A stretch of DNA of 64,000 nucleotides from Stemphylium vesicarium. Taxonomy: Eukaryota > Ascomycota > Dothideomycetes > Pleosporales > Pleosporaceae. The position numbers were made by a program, and so were the translations under genes. Of the stretch, positions 43,653-55,223 are shown one piece after another; position 1 is the stretch's first letter; each line of letters starts with the position of its first letter. The notes below the pieces were generated by a model that saw nothing but the letters and a program-made list of their open reading frames with translations, was not told where the DNA came from and did no database searches. The DNA lies in assembly GCA_004380135.1 (NCBI GenBank), contig QXCR01000082.1:1-64000 (forward strand), in the 5' to 3' direction.

Positions 43653-44690
43653 ATGGCGGCCATCTTGCGCACTACTTGTTGCCATGCAGCACCAGGCATC
43701 CTCACCGCGCGTCGCACAACCGACCGAGCAATATCGCACGTCAAACCAGCTGCTTTCGGACAAACGAATTTGGCAGGTTTCCCCGAGACTTACATTTCCG
43801 CATTCCCCATTTGGAGCTTACTGCTGCCACCGACCCAGAATCATGAATTGTTCCAGTGCATGGTACAAGAGTCGGTTTGTGATGATGGCGAAGAGATGGA
43901 AGTGATTTGTGACGTAGCGTGATCGAGCGGTGTGTTAGTTAGCACTGGCTTCAGCGAAAGATCCCGGCACAGCCATGCCTGTACACCTGGAACGTCGCCA
44001 TTGGAACCGACGGCGAGGTGTTGGAACATCAGCGGAAGCTAGTCCTGAATGTCTTTGAGAAGCTGGCCTGGAGCGACGAAGATTGATGGTGCTTAGCCTC
44101 GCCAATACGCACCATGGATGCATCGGCACGTTGATTAGTGGTGAAAGTACCAATGCGCCTGGAGGAGTTTCCTTAATTCCGCAAGCTGAAAAGTTGCACA
44201 TTTCGACGCGGCCCGCAATTTGGCCGACAAGAATATCGTGAAAGGCCGCACGAAGTGCCGAAAATGGTGATCAGCAGACCAATCCGAATACCAAGTGTGG
44301 GCGACGACGATTACGTCGCAGGGCAGAAAACGCGCGCAAAGACGCATCGCGTCGAGTATGATTGCTTCGATGTTGTCTGTTTTGAACGCGGAGCAAAAGA
44401 TGGCAGCGAACTCGTTGCGAACAACAAGAGTCAAGCCGATTTTGTGACCGATATCTTGCGTGCGACGCCACGAGCTGCGCCCTTTTCCTCGGGCCCGACT
44501 GGGGCGTCACCTTGGAACCTCACTCAAGGATTTCGGACCAGTAGAAGCGGGCATACTCTAGTCTCAGGAAGGTCTACTATACGTAGCTGTAACCTCGCAA
44601 ACTGCGGTGAGAGGAAGCTATCGATCACTGAAAATATTTGATTCTAACCTTCATCGGTCGAGAAAAGGGCCGGCAAAACGCACCGAGCGC
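43653..44690 (+). pseudogene. Nitrilase pseudogene
   Basis: Segments in three frames follow the nitrilase order. First, TTDRAISHVKPAAFGQTNLA then GFPETYISAFPIWSLL, with the catalytic Glu of FPE, and NHELFQCMVQESV. Then GFSERSRHSHAC. After a shift of one base comes LYTWNVAIGTDGEVLEHQRK, with the catalytic Lys of the H-RKL motif, ending FEKLAWSDED. Next LISGESTNAPGG, where nitrilases have the catalytic Cys in a C-G-E motif; here it is Ser. Then EKLHISTRPAIWPTRIS. Last is a C-terminal EGLLYVAV...FDSNLHRSRKGP. Stops (for example after VICDVA and SDED) and frameshifts separate them. The gene is clearly dead. Nitrilases convert nitriles to carboxylic acids plus ammonia. Confidence 0.85.
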
Positions 44691-45126
44691 GAACCTACAG
44701 AAATATACAATAGATGAGGCAATTCAGCCTAAAATCATTGGAAAGTATACTGTGACTTCTTCAAATTGTACGCTATCAGTCGTTGACCTCAACACTGGTT
44801 CCACCCTGATCCAAGTACGTTCAGGACGAGCACAGCAGAATCTATGCAGCCTCAAGAGAACAAGGAGAGATACCAACGGAAGAGTAAGCTCGCTTGTCTC
44901 TTTCAGCGCTACAGCGACCTTAACGCCATCTCTGGACTTACAACATGACATGCAAAGTGGATACGCGCAAGGATCTACCGATTGGCAAGGAATAACAACC
45001 GGCGCATATGCAACGAACAAACTCTCGTCACACGGATTATTGGTGTCCTCTCCTTTGGTCTCCTAGTGTCATCAAAGCTCGATTCTCACTCAATGTTCAC
45101 GTAAACGCACAATCATTCGGAATCAT
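44691..45126. other. Short intergenic region between nitrilase relic and aldo/keto reductase
   Basis: No supported gene; it is the 3' flank of both. Confidence 0.4.
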
Positions 45127-46344
45127 TCAAACAGCCAACGGGAAAGCTTGACATGAAAAGCGAAGTCCTCTATTTCTGCCCTCTTGGAACTGCTGGGGCG
45201 GCCTTATAGCCTTGGGCTCTTCAATCCAGTCATATGGACCCGAGCTGTTCGTCAGCCACACATCCGCTGAATGGGAGGCTTCCTTAGGAGTAGCTTTGGG
45301 ATCGAACAGCGTCCCACTAAGGAAGGTATGAGGGAAACCATGGTCGAAAGCATGGGCAGCTTCCACTTTCTTAATGTCCTCCTCCGTCAGGTACACAGAA
45401 AGTCCGCCGATACTGCTTTTGAGATGATCGACCTTTCTCTGTCCGACGATTGGAAACACGTACGGCACCTTCTGCTGCACATACGCCAATGCCACCTGCA
45501 GCAGCTCGCAACCCTTGGATTTGGCGACTTCCTCGAGAATGCCTGAAATCTTCTTGTCGTGATCAGACAATGGAATGAAGTTTCTTCCCTCGTTATTCTT
45601 TTCCTTCTCCTTGTACCCCTGTTCGGTTTGGAAACGTCCCTGACCCAGTACTCCATACGGACATAGAGCCATGCCCTGTTGATGGCACATGGGGATAATG
45701 TCTCTTTCGAAATCGCGCATGCCTGCATTCCACATGCCCTGATAGACAGAAAAAGGTCGGAGTCCGTTGTTGCGAGCGTACTCATTAGCCATGGACACCA
45801 CCCAAGCTGGCGTGTCTGAGATGCCGAGATAAAAGACCTTGCCGGCTACAACCAGGTCATTTAGACTGTGCATCAGCTCCGGGATAGACGTCGTATAGTC
45901 CCAGTAATGCACGTAGAACAGATCGATGTATGATGTCTGCAACTTCTTCAAGGAAGCTTCAAGCGACAGCTTCATGCTTTTGGTTCCAACTCCTCCAAGG
46001 TTCGACTTCAGGTGGCCCGGCCGCTCTGGCATGTATGGATTGGCGTACTTGGTAGCCAGAACGATATCATCGCGGTTCTTGCGCTCGGCCATCCATTCGC
46101 CGAGCCACATCTCAGACTCTCCGTCCCGGTAGACGTTCGCTGTGTCGATGAAGTTGCCTCCTTCGCTGTAGAAGTGGTCGAGTATTTGGAAAGTGTCCTC
46201 CTTACTGCATTTCCCATATCGCTCCGAGTGCGCCTCGCCAAATGTCATTGCGCCGAGACATAACGGAGAGACGCGTACCGAGGCGTTTGGGGACAGCTGT
46301 CGATGGCGAAAGAGGAGGGAATCTTTATTGAATGTAATTGACAT
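45127..46344 (-). CDS. Aldo/keto reductase, aryl-alcohol dehydrogenase / norsolorinic-acid-reductase-like
   Basis: Single exon, 405 aa from the ATG at 46344 (MSITFNKDSLLF). The open frame extends 21 codons upstream, but this ATG fits family length better. The catalytic tetrad is visible: Asp and Tyr in GNFIDTANVYRDGESE, Lys in IVLATKYANPY and His in DLFYVHYWDYT. The NADPH-binding C-terminal part (PIVGQRKVDHLKSSIGGLSV) is complete. The closing segment (DVWLTNSSGPYDWIEEPKAI) is typical of fungal AKR9-type proteins, which reduce aryl aldehydes or polyketide intermediates. No adjacent biosynthetic core gene was found, so a role in secondary metabolism is only a possibility. Confidence 0.93.
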   Translation of the reverse strand: MSITFNKDSLLFRHRQLSPNASVRVSPLCLGAMTFGEAHSERYGKCSKEDTFQILDHFYSEGGNFIDTANVYRDGESEMWLGEWMAERKNRDDIVLATKYANPYMPERPGHLKSNLGGVGTKSMKLSLEASLKKLQTSYIDLFYVHYWDYTTSIPELMHSLNDLVVAGKVFYLGISDTPAWVVSMANEYARNNGLRPFSVYQGMWNAGMRDFERDIIPMCHQQGMALCPYGVLGQGRFQTEQGYKEKEKNNEGRNFIPLSDHDKKISGILEEVAKSKGCELLQVALAYVQQKVPYVFPIVGQRKVDHLKSSIGGLSVYLTEEDIKKVEAAHAFDHGFPHTFLSGTLFDPKATPKEASHSADVWLTNSSGPYDWIEEPKAIRPPQQFQEGRNRGLRFSCQAFPLAV

Positions 46345-47288
46345 TGTGGAAGTTGTGCCAATGTGATGGGTCTTTTGAAATGGTTGTAGATGGGAAAAGC
46401 AGTGCAAAGCGTATGTTTTATACCTGTCTCTGCCTGTCTAGGCTAGTCTGAAATTGCTTGCATCATGGCATGATAGTCTCTCGTTGACGGCTCCGATACG
46501 TCAACTAGTAGCCTGTTGGGAACCCGCGATGAAGTCCTACGGTGTTTGTCGGACATAGCATGGAAACTCCACCCTTTTTTCATCGCCAAAGTTCAGTCAC
46601 GCCTGCGCTAATCACAAACCCCATATACTGTGACGGCATACCCCACTACTCCATAGAGTTGGTGTTATGTGTGCGGTAGGGCAGATTTGAGTAAGCAGAT
46701 TCTGTTTAACCCCCAAGCATACCCTCGTGAAATCTTACCACGGCTTGGTATTGACAGGCTACGTTGATATCGCCCTGGTTCCAGGCGCATTTCCAAGTTC
46801 CAAGAAATCCCCGCCATCGTCATCCTCACCCTAGTGGTGCAAGACCGAGACCGAGGACGCGCGACAGGTCGGATCCGCCCGCGGCGTTAAGCCACTAGCG
46901 TGTCAGCAGTCTGCGTTTCCGCTGACGAGTGCCAAGACTCGCGGAACTGTTCTTCCCGCCCAGCAGTCGCACGACGCAAGAACCACATTCTGATCGCGTA
47001 TCCGCGCTATGGCCTGCAAATGAGGCTATACATGTAGCCGCCGGAATCTCACCAACATCTCTTGGTATAGAGGCCCAAAAGCGGCCGTTGAGCTTGGCCG
47101 CCGGAACGTCGGCGACGGGGACGGACGATTGCATGCGGAAGGCAAAACAAGATTGATGGAAGAAGGATCTCCTTGTTTGTATCGTTCTAACGTGAGAGTC
47201 CAAAACTTTCATCCTCTCTCCTAGATATCTCAGAGCATTTTTCATGCCATCCCCCTTTCCTTGCGTCAAAACATCATCCCACACACAC
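46345..47288. other. Intergenic, no gene supported
   Basis: About 940 bp, holding the promoter of the aldo/keto reductase. Overlapping open frames near 46900-47280 look incidental to the neighbouring P1 gene. Confidence 0.4.
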
Positions 47289-47642
47289 TTAGCCGAACAG
47301 ATCTCCAAAAGCTGATCCATCATTAGAATCAGCATCGATATCGATGCCTTCACTCTCCTTTTCGCCTCCTTCATTTTCCGCAGTCGCTGTTCCATTCTCC
47401 TTGCTATCTGTCCCAGCACTACGGCCGGCCGGTGCAGCCGTCACCGTAGTGAGAATCTCCTCGACGTTTCTCTCCTCTAGTGCATTCGCGAATAGCGTGG
47501 TCCAGATAGGCTCTACGTCTTCGACGCCGGCGGCCTGGAGGATCGCCTGTAGCTTCTCTGGTGTGATGCGGATGTGCTCGTCGGCGAGAACTAGGGCAGC
47601 GTAGGCGACAGCGTGCTCGGTTTTGGTGGTGTTGGTGGACAT
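47289..47642 (-). CDS. 60S acidic ribosomal protein P1-like, divergent C-terminus
   Basis: Single exon, 117 aa. The N-terminal P1/P2 fold is clear: AVAYAALVLADEHIRITPEK, then LQAILQAAGVEDVEPIWTTLFANALEERNVEEILTTV, close to P1 (the VEDVEPIWxxLFAxAL segment). The hinge is acidic and Gly/Glu-rich instead of Ala-rich. The C-terminal tail reads DSNDGSAFGDLFG rather than the near-invariant SDDDMGFGLFD, which is the part that contacts elongation factors. Canonical P1 genes usually have introns. This one has none. It may be a retroposed or specialised paralogue. I expect an orthodox P1 elsewhere in the genome. Confidence 0.82.
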   Translation of the reverse strand: MSTNTTKTEHAVAYAALVLADEHIRITPEKLQAILQAAGVEDVEPIWTTLFANALEERNVEEILTTVTAAPAGRSAGTDSKENGTATAENEGGEKESEGIDIDADSNDGSAFGDLFG

Positions 47643-48225
47643 TGGAGTGGTGTTGTTGAGCTTTTGGTAGGTCTGTGATAAGGTAGTTGTTGTCGCTGGT
47701 TTTTCGTCAGATTTCTGTTCATAGCAGGCTTGATTATGATTCGATTTTGGTTGTCTTACTTCGTCTTCGGTAAGTGAGACTGTTCTTAGAACGCGATGGT
47801 CGATCTTTCCTCTCGATTAGTCTGCTGTTGAGCGCGAAACAGTCCCTCCTCTTATTCTTCCTCGGGTACCGGCAACTACCAAGTAGTCTAGTCACACCTA
47901 GCTACTGTAGTTAGTGCGTTCTGCATTGAGTCAAAAAAAAGGACGCTGTGTTGTCTGAGAAGGTTGGTCGCATAGTCCGTCGTTGAGTCACAGCCACTCA
48001 TCACACCAAACCGCCCGCATTGAGCGAACCCGCTGAACACAGCCGTCGAATGAAAATAATTGAATTAGTGTGTCTATAAGAAATCTACGAATCTACGGTA
48101 AGATAATTAAACATGAAATCTAAGTCGGTATTACCATCCTTTTGCCTGGTGTAGCAAACTACGCCCTTGCCCTAAACCTTCGTACCAGCCTGGCGCCTCT
48201 GGAGACACCAAAAACATGCCTAATT
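47643..48225. other. Intergenic between P1-like gene and tandem unknown gene A
   Basis: About 580 bp with no supported ORF. It holds the P1-like promoter. Confidence 0.4.
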
Positions 48226-49761
48226 TCATTCAGTCTTTGTGAACCAATCGAACAAGAGCTTGTTGAAAGTCTTCAGGTCCCCCTCAAGGTCTTCCAAGCG
48301 CATACCTAGGCCCCGCCAATCCGTCATCGTCAAGAGAATCGAAGCCACTTCGGTTGCGAACTGGGTGCTGGTCAAGGCCGAATCCTGGGACCATTCATCG
48401 ATCTCCTCTGCCTTGAAGAAAACAATCTGTCGTAGACGTTTTCTCGTCTCGGCTTCAACTCTATTGAGATTGTCTTCCTTTTTAGACCCATCGCCTTTGT
48501 AACCGGTGGCGGCGCGAAACTCGGATATGACTTGAGAACATCCGATCCACCTGTCCAGTGTCTCTCTGTACTTTTCGTGCTTAGTTCCACAGGCGGCGCG
48601 TATCCGAGGAGCGTCATTTTGCCTTATTGTCTTAATCAGGCTGATTGCTTGATCCAGCTTGGCGAGGTCATATTCCCCAGGCTTACTATCTTTCAAGATG
48701 AAGACTCTCGAAGCTAGATCTTGTCTATCACGCTTCAACTGAGGATCCTCCGTGTTTGAGACTGCGTTAGGGACACTTGACGCATGCTGAGTAGAACTCC
48801 CGCTATGTGTGGCTCCATCTGCGTTAAGAACACGCTGCGTTTTTCTCGGACGCTCCCTCTTCCGTCGTTGGGTCTGCGCGGCCTGACCCGTTACGATTTC
48901 TTTTGCAGCAATTTTATTCCTTCGTTTCCTGACAGCCATCGCTGTGTTTCTGTTGACCTTAGAGCTACGAGCTGGGATCCTTACAGCCACTGCTGTTCTG
49001 GGATTTGACTTGGGTGGATGGGGTACTGTGTTCGTGTTTGGTGTGCTTTGTGATGCCGGAGCTGGTTGTGCGGTATCTCCACGGTGGACAAGCATGATTC
49101 CTGATGAAGGCGCGTGAGCTCCTAACTCATCTCCAGAATCGGATGGAGGTGGAGATGGGGTTGGGGTTCGAATGCGGGCTATCTCAGAGAAGCTCTTCCT
49201 GGGTGATTTGTGTCTTCTCTTTGGTCCTTTCCCTCGAGTCAAAGTTCGCCGTGTATCCTCGGCTCTACGACAGGCACGCTGAAGGATCCATCCCAGAACA
49301 TGCAGGCAGACTCTAGAAGGAACGATGTTAGTTCGAAGTTCCTTGAAATTTCAAACTGAGTATACATACTTTTCTTTGTGCTTTCGATCCTGGTATACCA
49401 AATGTTCCGTATAATGCTTTTCGTCCAGCTCGGTGACGAAGGGGACTGAGTTTCCGCCTTGATTCCATATCTGAGCACCGAATGTGTCGAGTATGTGTTC
49501 AACAATACGAGTAGCTCGCGACGGTCGAGCTCCCACTGCCTCCTGTATTCCCTTTCTTGATTTGTAGGATTGTGCCAGGTCTTTCACCTTCGCCTCTGTC
49601 TCATTCCAGAAACTTTGCACGATAGGAGCGGAGAATACTGGTCTCCCTGATTTGTGCGGATGCTTGTTCTCATTGAGCTTGCTCAATCCAAGTCGCGATA
49701 CATATAGATGAGTATTGGTTGTGACGTCAGTTGACTCTTTGACGACTGCGGCAACGTTCAT
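48226..49761 (-). CDS. Unknown protein, tandem paralogue A
   Basis: Two exons, complement(48226..49312, 49370..49761), 492 aa. The 57-nt intron is GTATGT...CTTCTAG. Start is the ATG at 49761. I do not recognise the family. The N-terminal module (SGRPVFSAPIVQSFWNETEA, then KVKDLAQSYKSRKGIQE, with IWNQGGNSVPFVTE) and the C-terminal helical module (LDQAISLIKTIRQNDAPRI, ETLDRWI, and a closing TFNKLLFDWF) flank a long basic, Ser/Pro-rich disordered middle with clusters of Arg/Lys, suggesting a nuclear protein. The same two modules, in the same order and with the intron at a matching place, form the next gene at 51083-53045. No known domain, signal or membrane helix. Confidence 0.75.
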
Positions 49762-51082
49762 TGGCACGTCTACCGCCGATATGTGTCTGGGGTGGCTTCG
49801 TTGGAGGCAAGGCGTGCGACGTCGCTAGGATGCTTCAGTGAAACAAAAGACTGCTGGCTTTGCACAAATGAGTGAATACAAAGAATGATGAATTATGTGG
49901 GTGTCTTTAATATGGCTTCGCGTAATTGGAACCGTTTCAAGTCAAGCTATGCAGGACCGATCGACACTGCATTTCGCCGAAACCCATAGCTGGGTGCGCG
50001 GCGAGGGAACACCGCGGCATGGTCTGAGGTAATCCTTCACTGCAGCCACAATTCTGATAGCAGGCGGCCTCGTCCAATACCCATACCTGTTATTGTGGGT
50101 CAGCCTTCGTATTCCATCTTCCCCGTCCCAAATCCTTGTCTCTTCCATGCGCACGCCCGCAAAAAGCAAACACTTAGTGCATGCTCACTTTTGACGGAGA
50201 CGTCGCTCATACACTGACCGGAAATTATAATTGGTGCCAAGGTTGTAGGCAACCATTGGCTGTGCAGGGCTGACTTGTTAGGCAAGGGGGGAAAAGCAAT
50301 GCAATGTTCGCGGTTGGGGCGTTCACAACGGCTAAAAGCACTTTGTTTCCTGGGGGTTTTGCATGTGACTGAGAATTCATTGTGACGAGGCTCCAGTGGT
50401 CTTGAACCGGTATCGATGCGAAATGAGAGCACTAGGAGTAGTAGAGTAAGGAATAAAAGTCGGTATTGTTGCCCCTGATCGCGATCAATTGTCGGTGTGG
50501 CTGATTTGATCACCGCCTCGCATTGGCGCTCCAGGCAGACGTACTGTGCCGCATTCCTTCGGGGGGCTTGCCGGCGAATTAGCGAGTCCTTCCGCCACGC
50601 AGTCAGAAAGTCCTCAGTCACATTGCAAGCGAGGTCAGTGAAGGGGATGCTCTTTCGGGTGGGTGTCAATACCGCCTTCCGCAGCAAGGGGACGTCCCTG
50701 ATGTCACTTAGCGTCACTAGCTCTACTTGGCAACCGTGGGTGTCCTGATAGTTACCATCACGTGAATCAGGATTCGTAGGGGATGTCCTGAGTACTATGG
50801 AAATTTGACTGCAGAAGACAGATCATTTCGAGACTGGAAAGCATGCATGTGTATGGAAATGTTCGTGCTTTCATCAACACACTATTGCACCTGCTCAAAC
50901 TAAATCAAAACAAAATCATTCCAAGAGTTCCCTATGTAGCCATAATGAAAAACATTCTCACTGCTCACAGGAGTGCTCTGCAGTACTGTTGCTATCAAGC
51001 CTCCGCTCATTTGCGACGTGTACTCATTCCCCATCTAGGGGGATGGTCTTCCACCAATTCCCTTGCAAATCCACGAAGCAAA
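49762..51082. other. 1.3-kb spacer between the two tandem paralogues
   Basis: No convincing gene. Contains the promoter of paralogue A and the 3' flank of paralogue B. A minus-strand open frame at 50100-50717 has no recognisable features. Confidence 0.4.
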
Positions 51083-53045
51083 CTAACTAAACCACGCCAA
51101 CAGACTTCGATGAAACTCTACAACCCTCATCTTAATCTCCTCGACATCCGCCGTTTTCAGTGTTCTCTTCCACTCTGCCATCTGCACCAGCACCCACGTC
51201 ACATCCCTCGAACACTCCAGCATCGAAAATGTTGGATTCTCAAGACGCCACTCCATCAAGCTAACACAAGCTTCATTCAAACACCCAGCCTTTGCGAACC
51301 GTTTCTTGGGCTCCAGCGAGTCGAGATGGGCATCCCACATACTGAGATCGTCGTGGAAGTCCGCCTCCCTGCGGAAACGCAGGTATATGTCGATGAAGTC
51401 GAGCCATTGGTCGAGAATCAATTGCCGCGTTGCATCTCTTTCACCAAAGACTTGGTTGAATCGTTTGCAATCCAAGGCTCTAATTTCAGTTATCAGTTTG
51501 ACCGTGTTCTCTAGCGCTTCTGGGTGTTGGGTTGGCATGGCAAAAGCTTGTGGTAGCTGGAGAGCGAGACGGTGGCGGCGCAAACGTCTTTGAGCAATCT
51601 CATATGGGTTGATGAGCTTGAGTTTGACGATTAGTGAAGGGTTTTCCTCTTCTCCTACTTCTCCTTCCCCTTTTGCATCTTGGGGTGGAGAAGGCTGTGC
51701 TTCGGCTGCTGGTGATTGCCTGGGTGAACCTTGCACAGAATCAATCTCGTAGTCTCTGTCTTCTGATGTAGGACCCACTGCTGGCGTGATGGGTGCTTCT
51801 TGACGTCGACCGCTCGTTACAGCAATGACATCGTTATCGTCACGCTCACTGTCACTGACGACATCATAGCGGGGGTCTGTGATATCCGAGGTTGTCTGGT
51901 CCAAGATCATCTCCATTTCCTCAGAGGATGCTCTTGGTGAGGGCAAACGAGAAGGCCCAGCCGAAAATTTCGTTCTTCTCAAGCGCAACGCGCGTTTCGT
52001 AGTTCCACCCGAACGCGATGTTAGAAACTCAGTCGAAGTCGCTTCTTTGTGTACGCTTTTTTTACGTTTTTGAGCACCGTGGCGGGGATTTATGGCTTCT
52101 TCGCGACCCGGGGGAATGTCTGAGACTTCAGCCAGAGAAAGATCCGAGGCGACTGACTGCATTTGAGGACTTGCCTCGTTCAACTGGAAGCCTCCTTCTG
52201 CGTCGGCGACGCTGTCTCCATATCCAAGGCCCAAAACGGCAGCATTTAACTGAGGCGCCACAGTAGGCGAAAAGGAGTTCGCTGTAGGCACCATCCTGGC
52301 CACAGGTACTTGATATTGTTCCGTAGCCCGCGAGCGACTGGCTTTACCAGTTCCTGAAGCCGCTGTTCCGTAAGAAGCGTCATTGGAATGAAAGGCCGAT
52401 ACGAGGTCTGGGTCTGGCGGCAAAACGCATGATTGCTCGATTCTTGAGCTACGGGTAGATTTGTATGGTGCTTCCATAGCGATGGCGCCCTCTTCTTCTG
52501 GAAGAACTGGTTTTTTTCTCATATTACGACACGTGCGTTGCAGTATCAAACAGTAGACGAAGGTCCGGATGCTGTATGCCACAAGTTAGGTCTGTTTCGT
52601 TCATCATCCTGTGTGCCACTGACCTTACTCGATCTTCGTCGTTGCTGAATATCAGGTGACGTCGATATGCATGTTCGTTGTCTTCGTCGTCGCTGCTGTC
52701 GGTAACGGTCACAAAAGATCGCGTTCTGCCGTCAGTCCAGATGACGGGACCGTACTCATTGATGAGATCTTCAATTCGATCTTGAGCGAAGCTATCCTGG
52801 GCTTGGATTTCTCCATGAATATCTTTCCATGAGCGATAACTCTCTGCTAGTTCCTTCGCTACGGTTTTCGTCTCTTTGTAGAACTCTTGGACTCTGTTGC
52901 CAGTAAAGGCTTGGGGACCTGATCGGGACCTGAATTGCGACAATTTTCGAAAACCAAGAAGGTCTGTGTATGCTTGCATTCTGGCTTTTCTTGTAGTAGA
53001 GCACAGCAGATGGCTTTTGATCTCCACCTGCGTGAGTGGAGCCAT
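51083..53045 (-). CDS. Unknown protein, tandem paralogue B
   Basis: Two exons, complement(51083..52571, 52624..53045), 636 aa. The phase that joins the frames uses donor GTCAGT, not the stronger GTAAGG four bases upstream, and the acceptor CATACAG. The joined product gives FVYCLILQRTCRN, matching HVLGWILQRACRR across the intron of paralogue A. The N-terminal module is QAFTGNRVQEFYKETKTVAK and ELAESYRSWKDIHGE; the C-terminal module has VKLITEIRALDCKRF, LILDQWL, and closing EFHRSLLAWF. The middle is longer and acidic/Ser-rich. No known domain. Gene A and B are a diverged tandem duplicate. Confidence 0.75.
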
Positions 53046-55223
53046 TTTCGATCTTTGATGCGAAAGAATTCTTGGTTGAATGTCTATCTGGGCCGATGAA
53101 GCAAAAGATAAAGCAGAGAATGCAAAGGTAGATAGTGGAGTTTTCCTCTTGTTTTCAGCGATGACAATGAAGGTGATGTTCGAGCCAGAACTGCTTTAGA
53201 CGGGCGAGTCAGATGTTCCCGAAAGTCAGCCTCGCAGAGCAGCAAAGCCACTCGTCTCAGGGAAGTTGCCAATGTCGAAACAACCTCCGAGCTTCTGCAA
53301 GCCACGTAACGTGCATATTACCAATTTCTCAACGAGAGAATGTCTCAAAAGTATTGGCCACAGGCATCCCTTAACCAAAAGGCGCAGGATGACCATCATC
53401 GAAGTGGTTCGAGGACGCTGCTTTCCTGAAGCCACCATGGTCCGGTTGAATGCCTACCAATAGGGGCCACTGCCGGCTCCAGGCCTCTGTGCCACCTCTT
53501 GTGCGGGCTGCAATGTTTTTATCCTGCCAAGTGTGCGACCCGAGATGGCTGTGTCCTTGCTCGGTTGGCACGGACGTTTCAGTGAGACGGTCCAGGCAGT
53601 TGTCTATTGGGGGCCAAAAGAGCTGCGAAGGCGGCTAGTCTGGAGTGACATGCAGGATGCCTATGACACTCTCTGAAGATGTAATTTTACTTGCAATCGT
53701 ATGGAGGGATTCGGCAGAGTGATGTGACGTATTGCATGGCTTCAATGCGAGCTGGACCTTGGAGGACACGGCGTCGCATCCTGTCAGTACCAGACAGAAT
53801 CTGTTGATGTGAGTTGTCGTCGTTTAAATGTAACCTTAGAGCACAACCTGGCGATAGTATTGGTGCCCATGTTAGAAGAGAGTAAGATTGAAGCGACTGT
53901 CCCATCCGATGCATGATCCTTGTGTACTCGTATTAAAGAAGATTAACGCCTTGTCTGACGCTTGATGTAGGCAGCTATCATGATAACCTATCTTATTTAC
54001 GCATAAAAAATGAGACCATACAAAGGTTTGGTCGAGCGCATATGTAGGAGTGTGGCGTAGGTGTTGGAGCCCATACTTGCATGGCATAGTCCGACCAAAG
54101 AGGTAATGACCGGCGTTAAGCGATCAATGCGCGACTAGCCCGTATGTAGGCAACCTATGTTCTTCGTTTTCTAGGCCACAGCCTTTAAAGAAGACAGATA
54201 CAGAGGCGAGTGCCAGCTTAACGCGTTTTGTACTCCGTAATTTCGTAGTGGCATGCGAACTAGTGAGTCGTATTCTAGCCATAACCCAGTGTCCATCACG
54301 CCGCGTTTTGCTCCGTGTGATATTGTAAGGTAGCTTGCGTACAGCTCTTTGAATCTCTTGGTCCCCCTATAATGAATATGTTGAATAGAGACGGGAGTAA
54401 ATCGTACAGGGAGATCTGGCTATTGAAATAGCTTTCTCATGCCCCTGCTGGCTCAGCTTGCTTCTTGAGAAGTCCTGTAGAGGCGTAATTCTCATCATGG
54501 AAGTCCCGCCTCTGGAAGGGTATTTCCGGCTCTTGCTACCGCCCATCGAAATCGTTACACACTCAGTGGCAGAGTACCTGGTTTGAACAGCTCGCTCGCG
54601 ATACTGTCTTCTCGCCTTTACGTCCCATTGAGCATTAGAGTCAACTGGCCAGAAAGCCCTGAGTTCTTGCTTGCCGCATGCGCGCGATTTGTACATGACA
54701 TGTAAGCTCGATTGTCAAGATGGACATGGTGTAGGGGCTCGCTTTGACTGGGAAGGATAGGCTCATGCACGCCGTTGCCAAATAGTTACCGGGTTGAATG
54801 ATACCTGATCGATTTGCTGGAAAGAATGGAAGTACTCGATAGATGATTAGGCTTCCTGCGTGTGGTTCACTGGGTGATCTTGAAGCGTCATAACGATATT
54901 TGCTACAGAACAGGTCAATCGATCTGAGTGTTGGCACAGGAGATGAGCAGCCTAGTAGTGTGCTAACATGCGAGAACATGAACGAACGGATACTTTCCGA
55001 AATCACTCTAATTGCGCCCGAATGATGATGGTGATGGTCTGGCGGCTAAGTCGGGCCTTCTGGCGGATTGATGTCAACGATGCTGCACGAGCCAATCAAA
55101 AGTGCCAAGAAAAACGTCGGTCATCGCCCGAACTTCACGACCGCCACCACTTGTATCGACAACGAACGCTCGCCGGACCCCCGAGCATCAATTGCGCGAG
55201 ACAAATACATATCGGCAGTCACG
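53046..55223. other. 2.2-kb intergenic region, no gene supported
   Basis: Separates paralogue B from the divergent complex I gene. No coding relic, repeat or transposon end could be supported on either strand, although decayed sequence here could have been missed. Confidence 0.4.

Noticed and set aside
24588..46344. Possible secondary-metabolite cluster (FAD oxidase, TmpL adenylation domain, FMN oxidase, aldo/keto reductase)
   Set aside because: Genes are spread over 22 kb with large gaps, no PKS/NRPS core, transporter or Zn2Cys6 regulator. TmpL is a conserved stand-alone protein. Co-location looks incidental.
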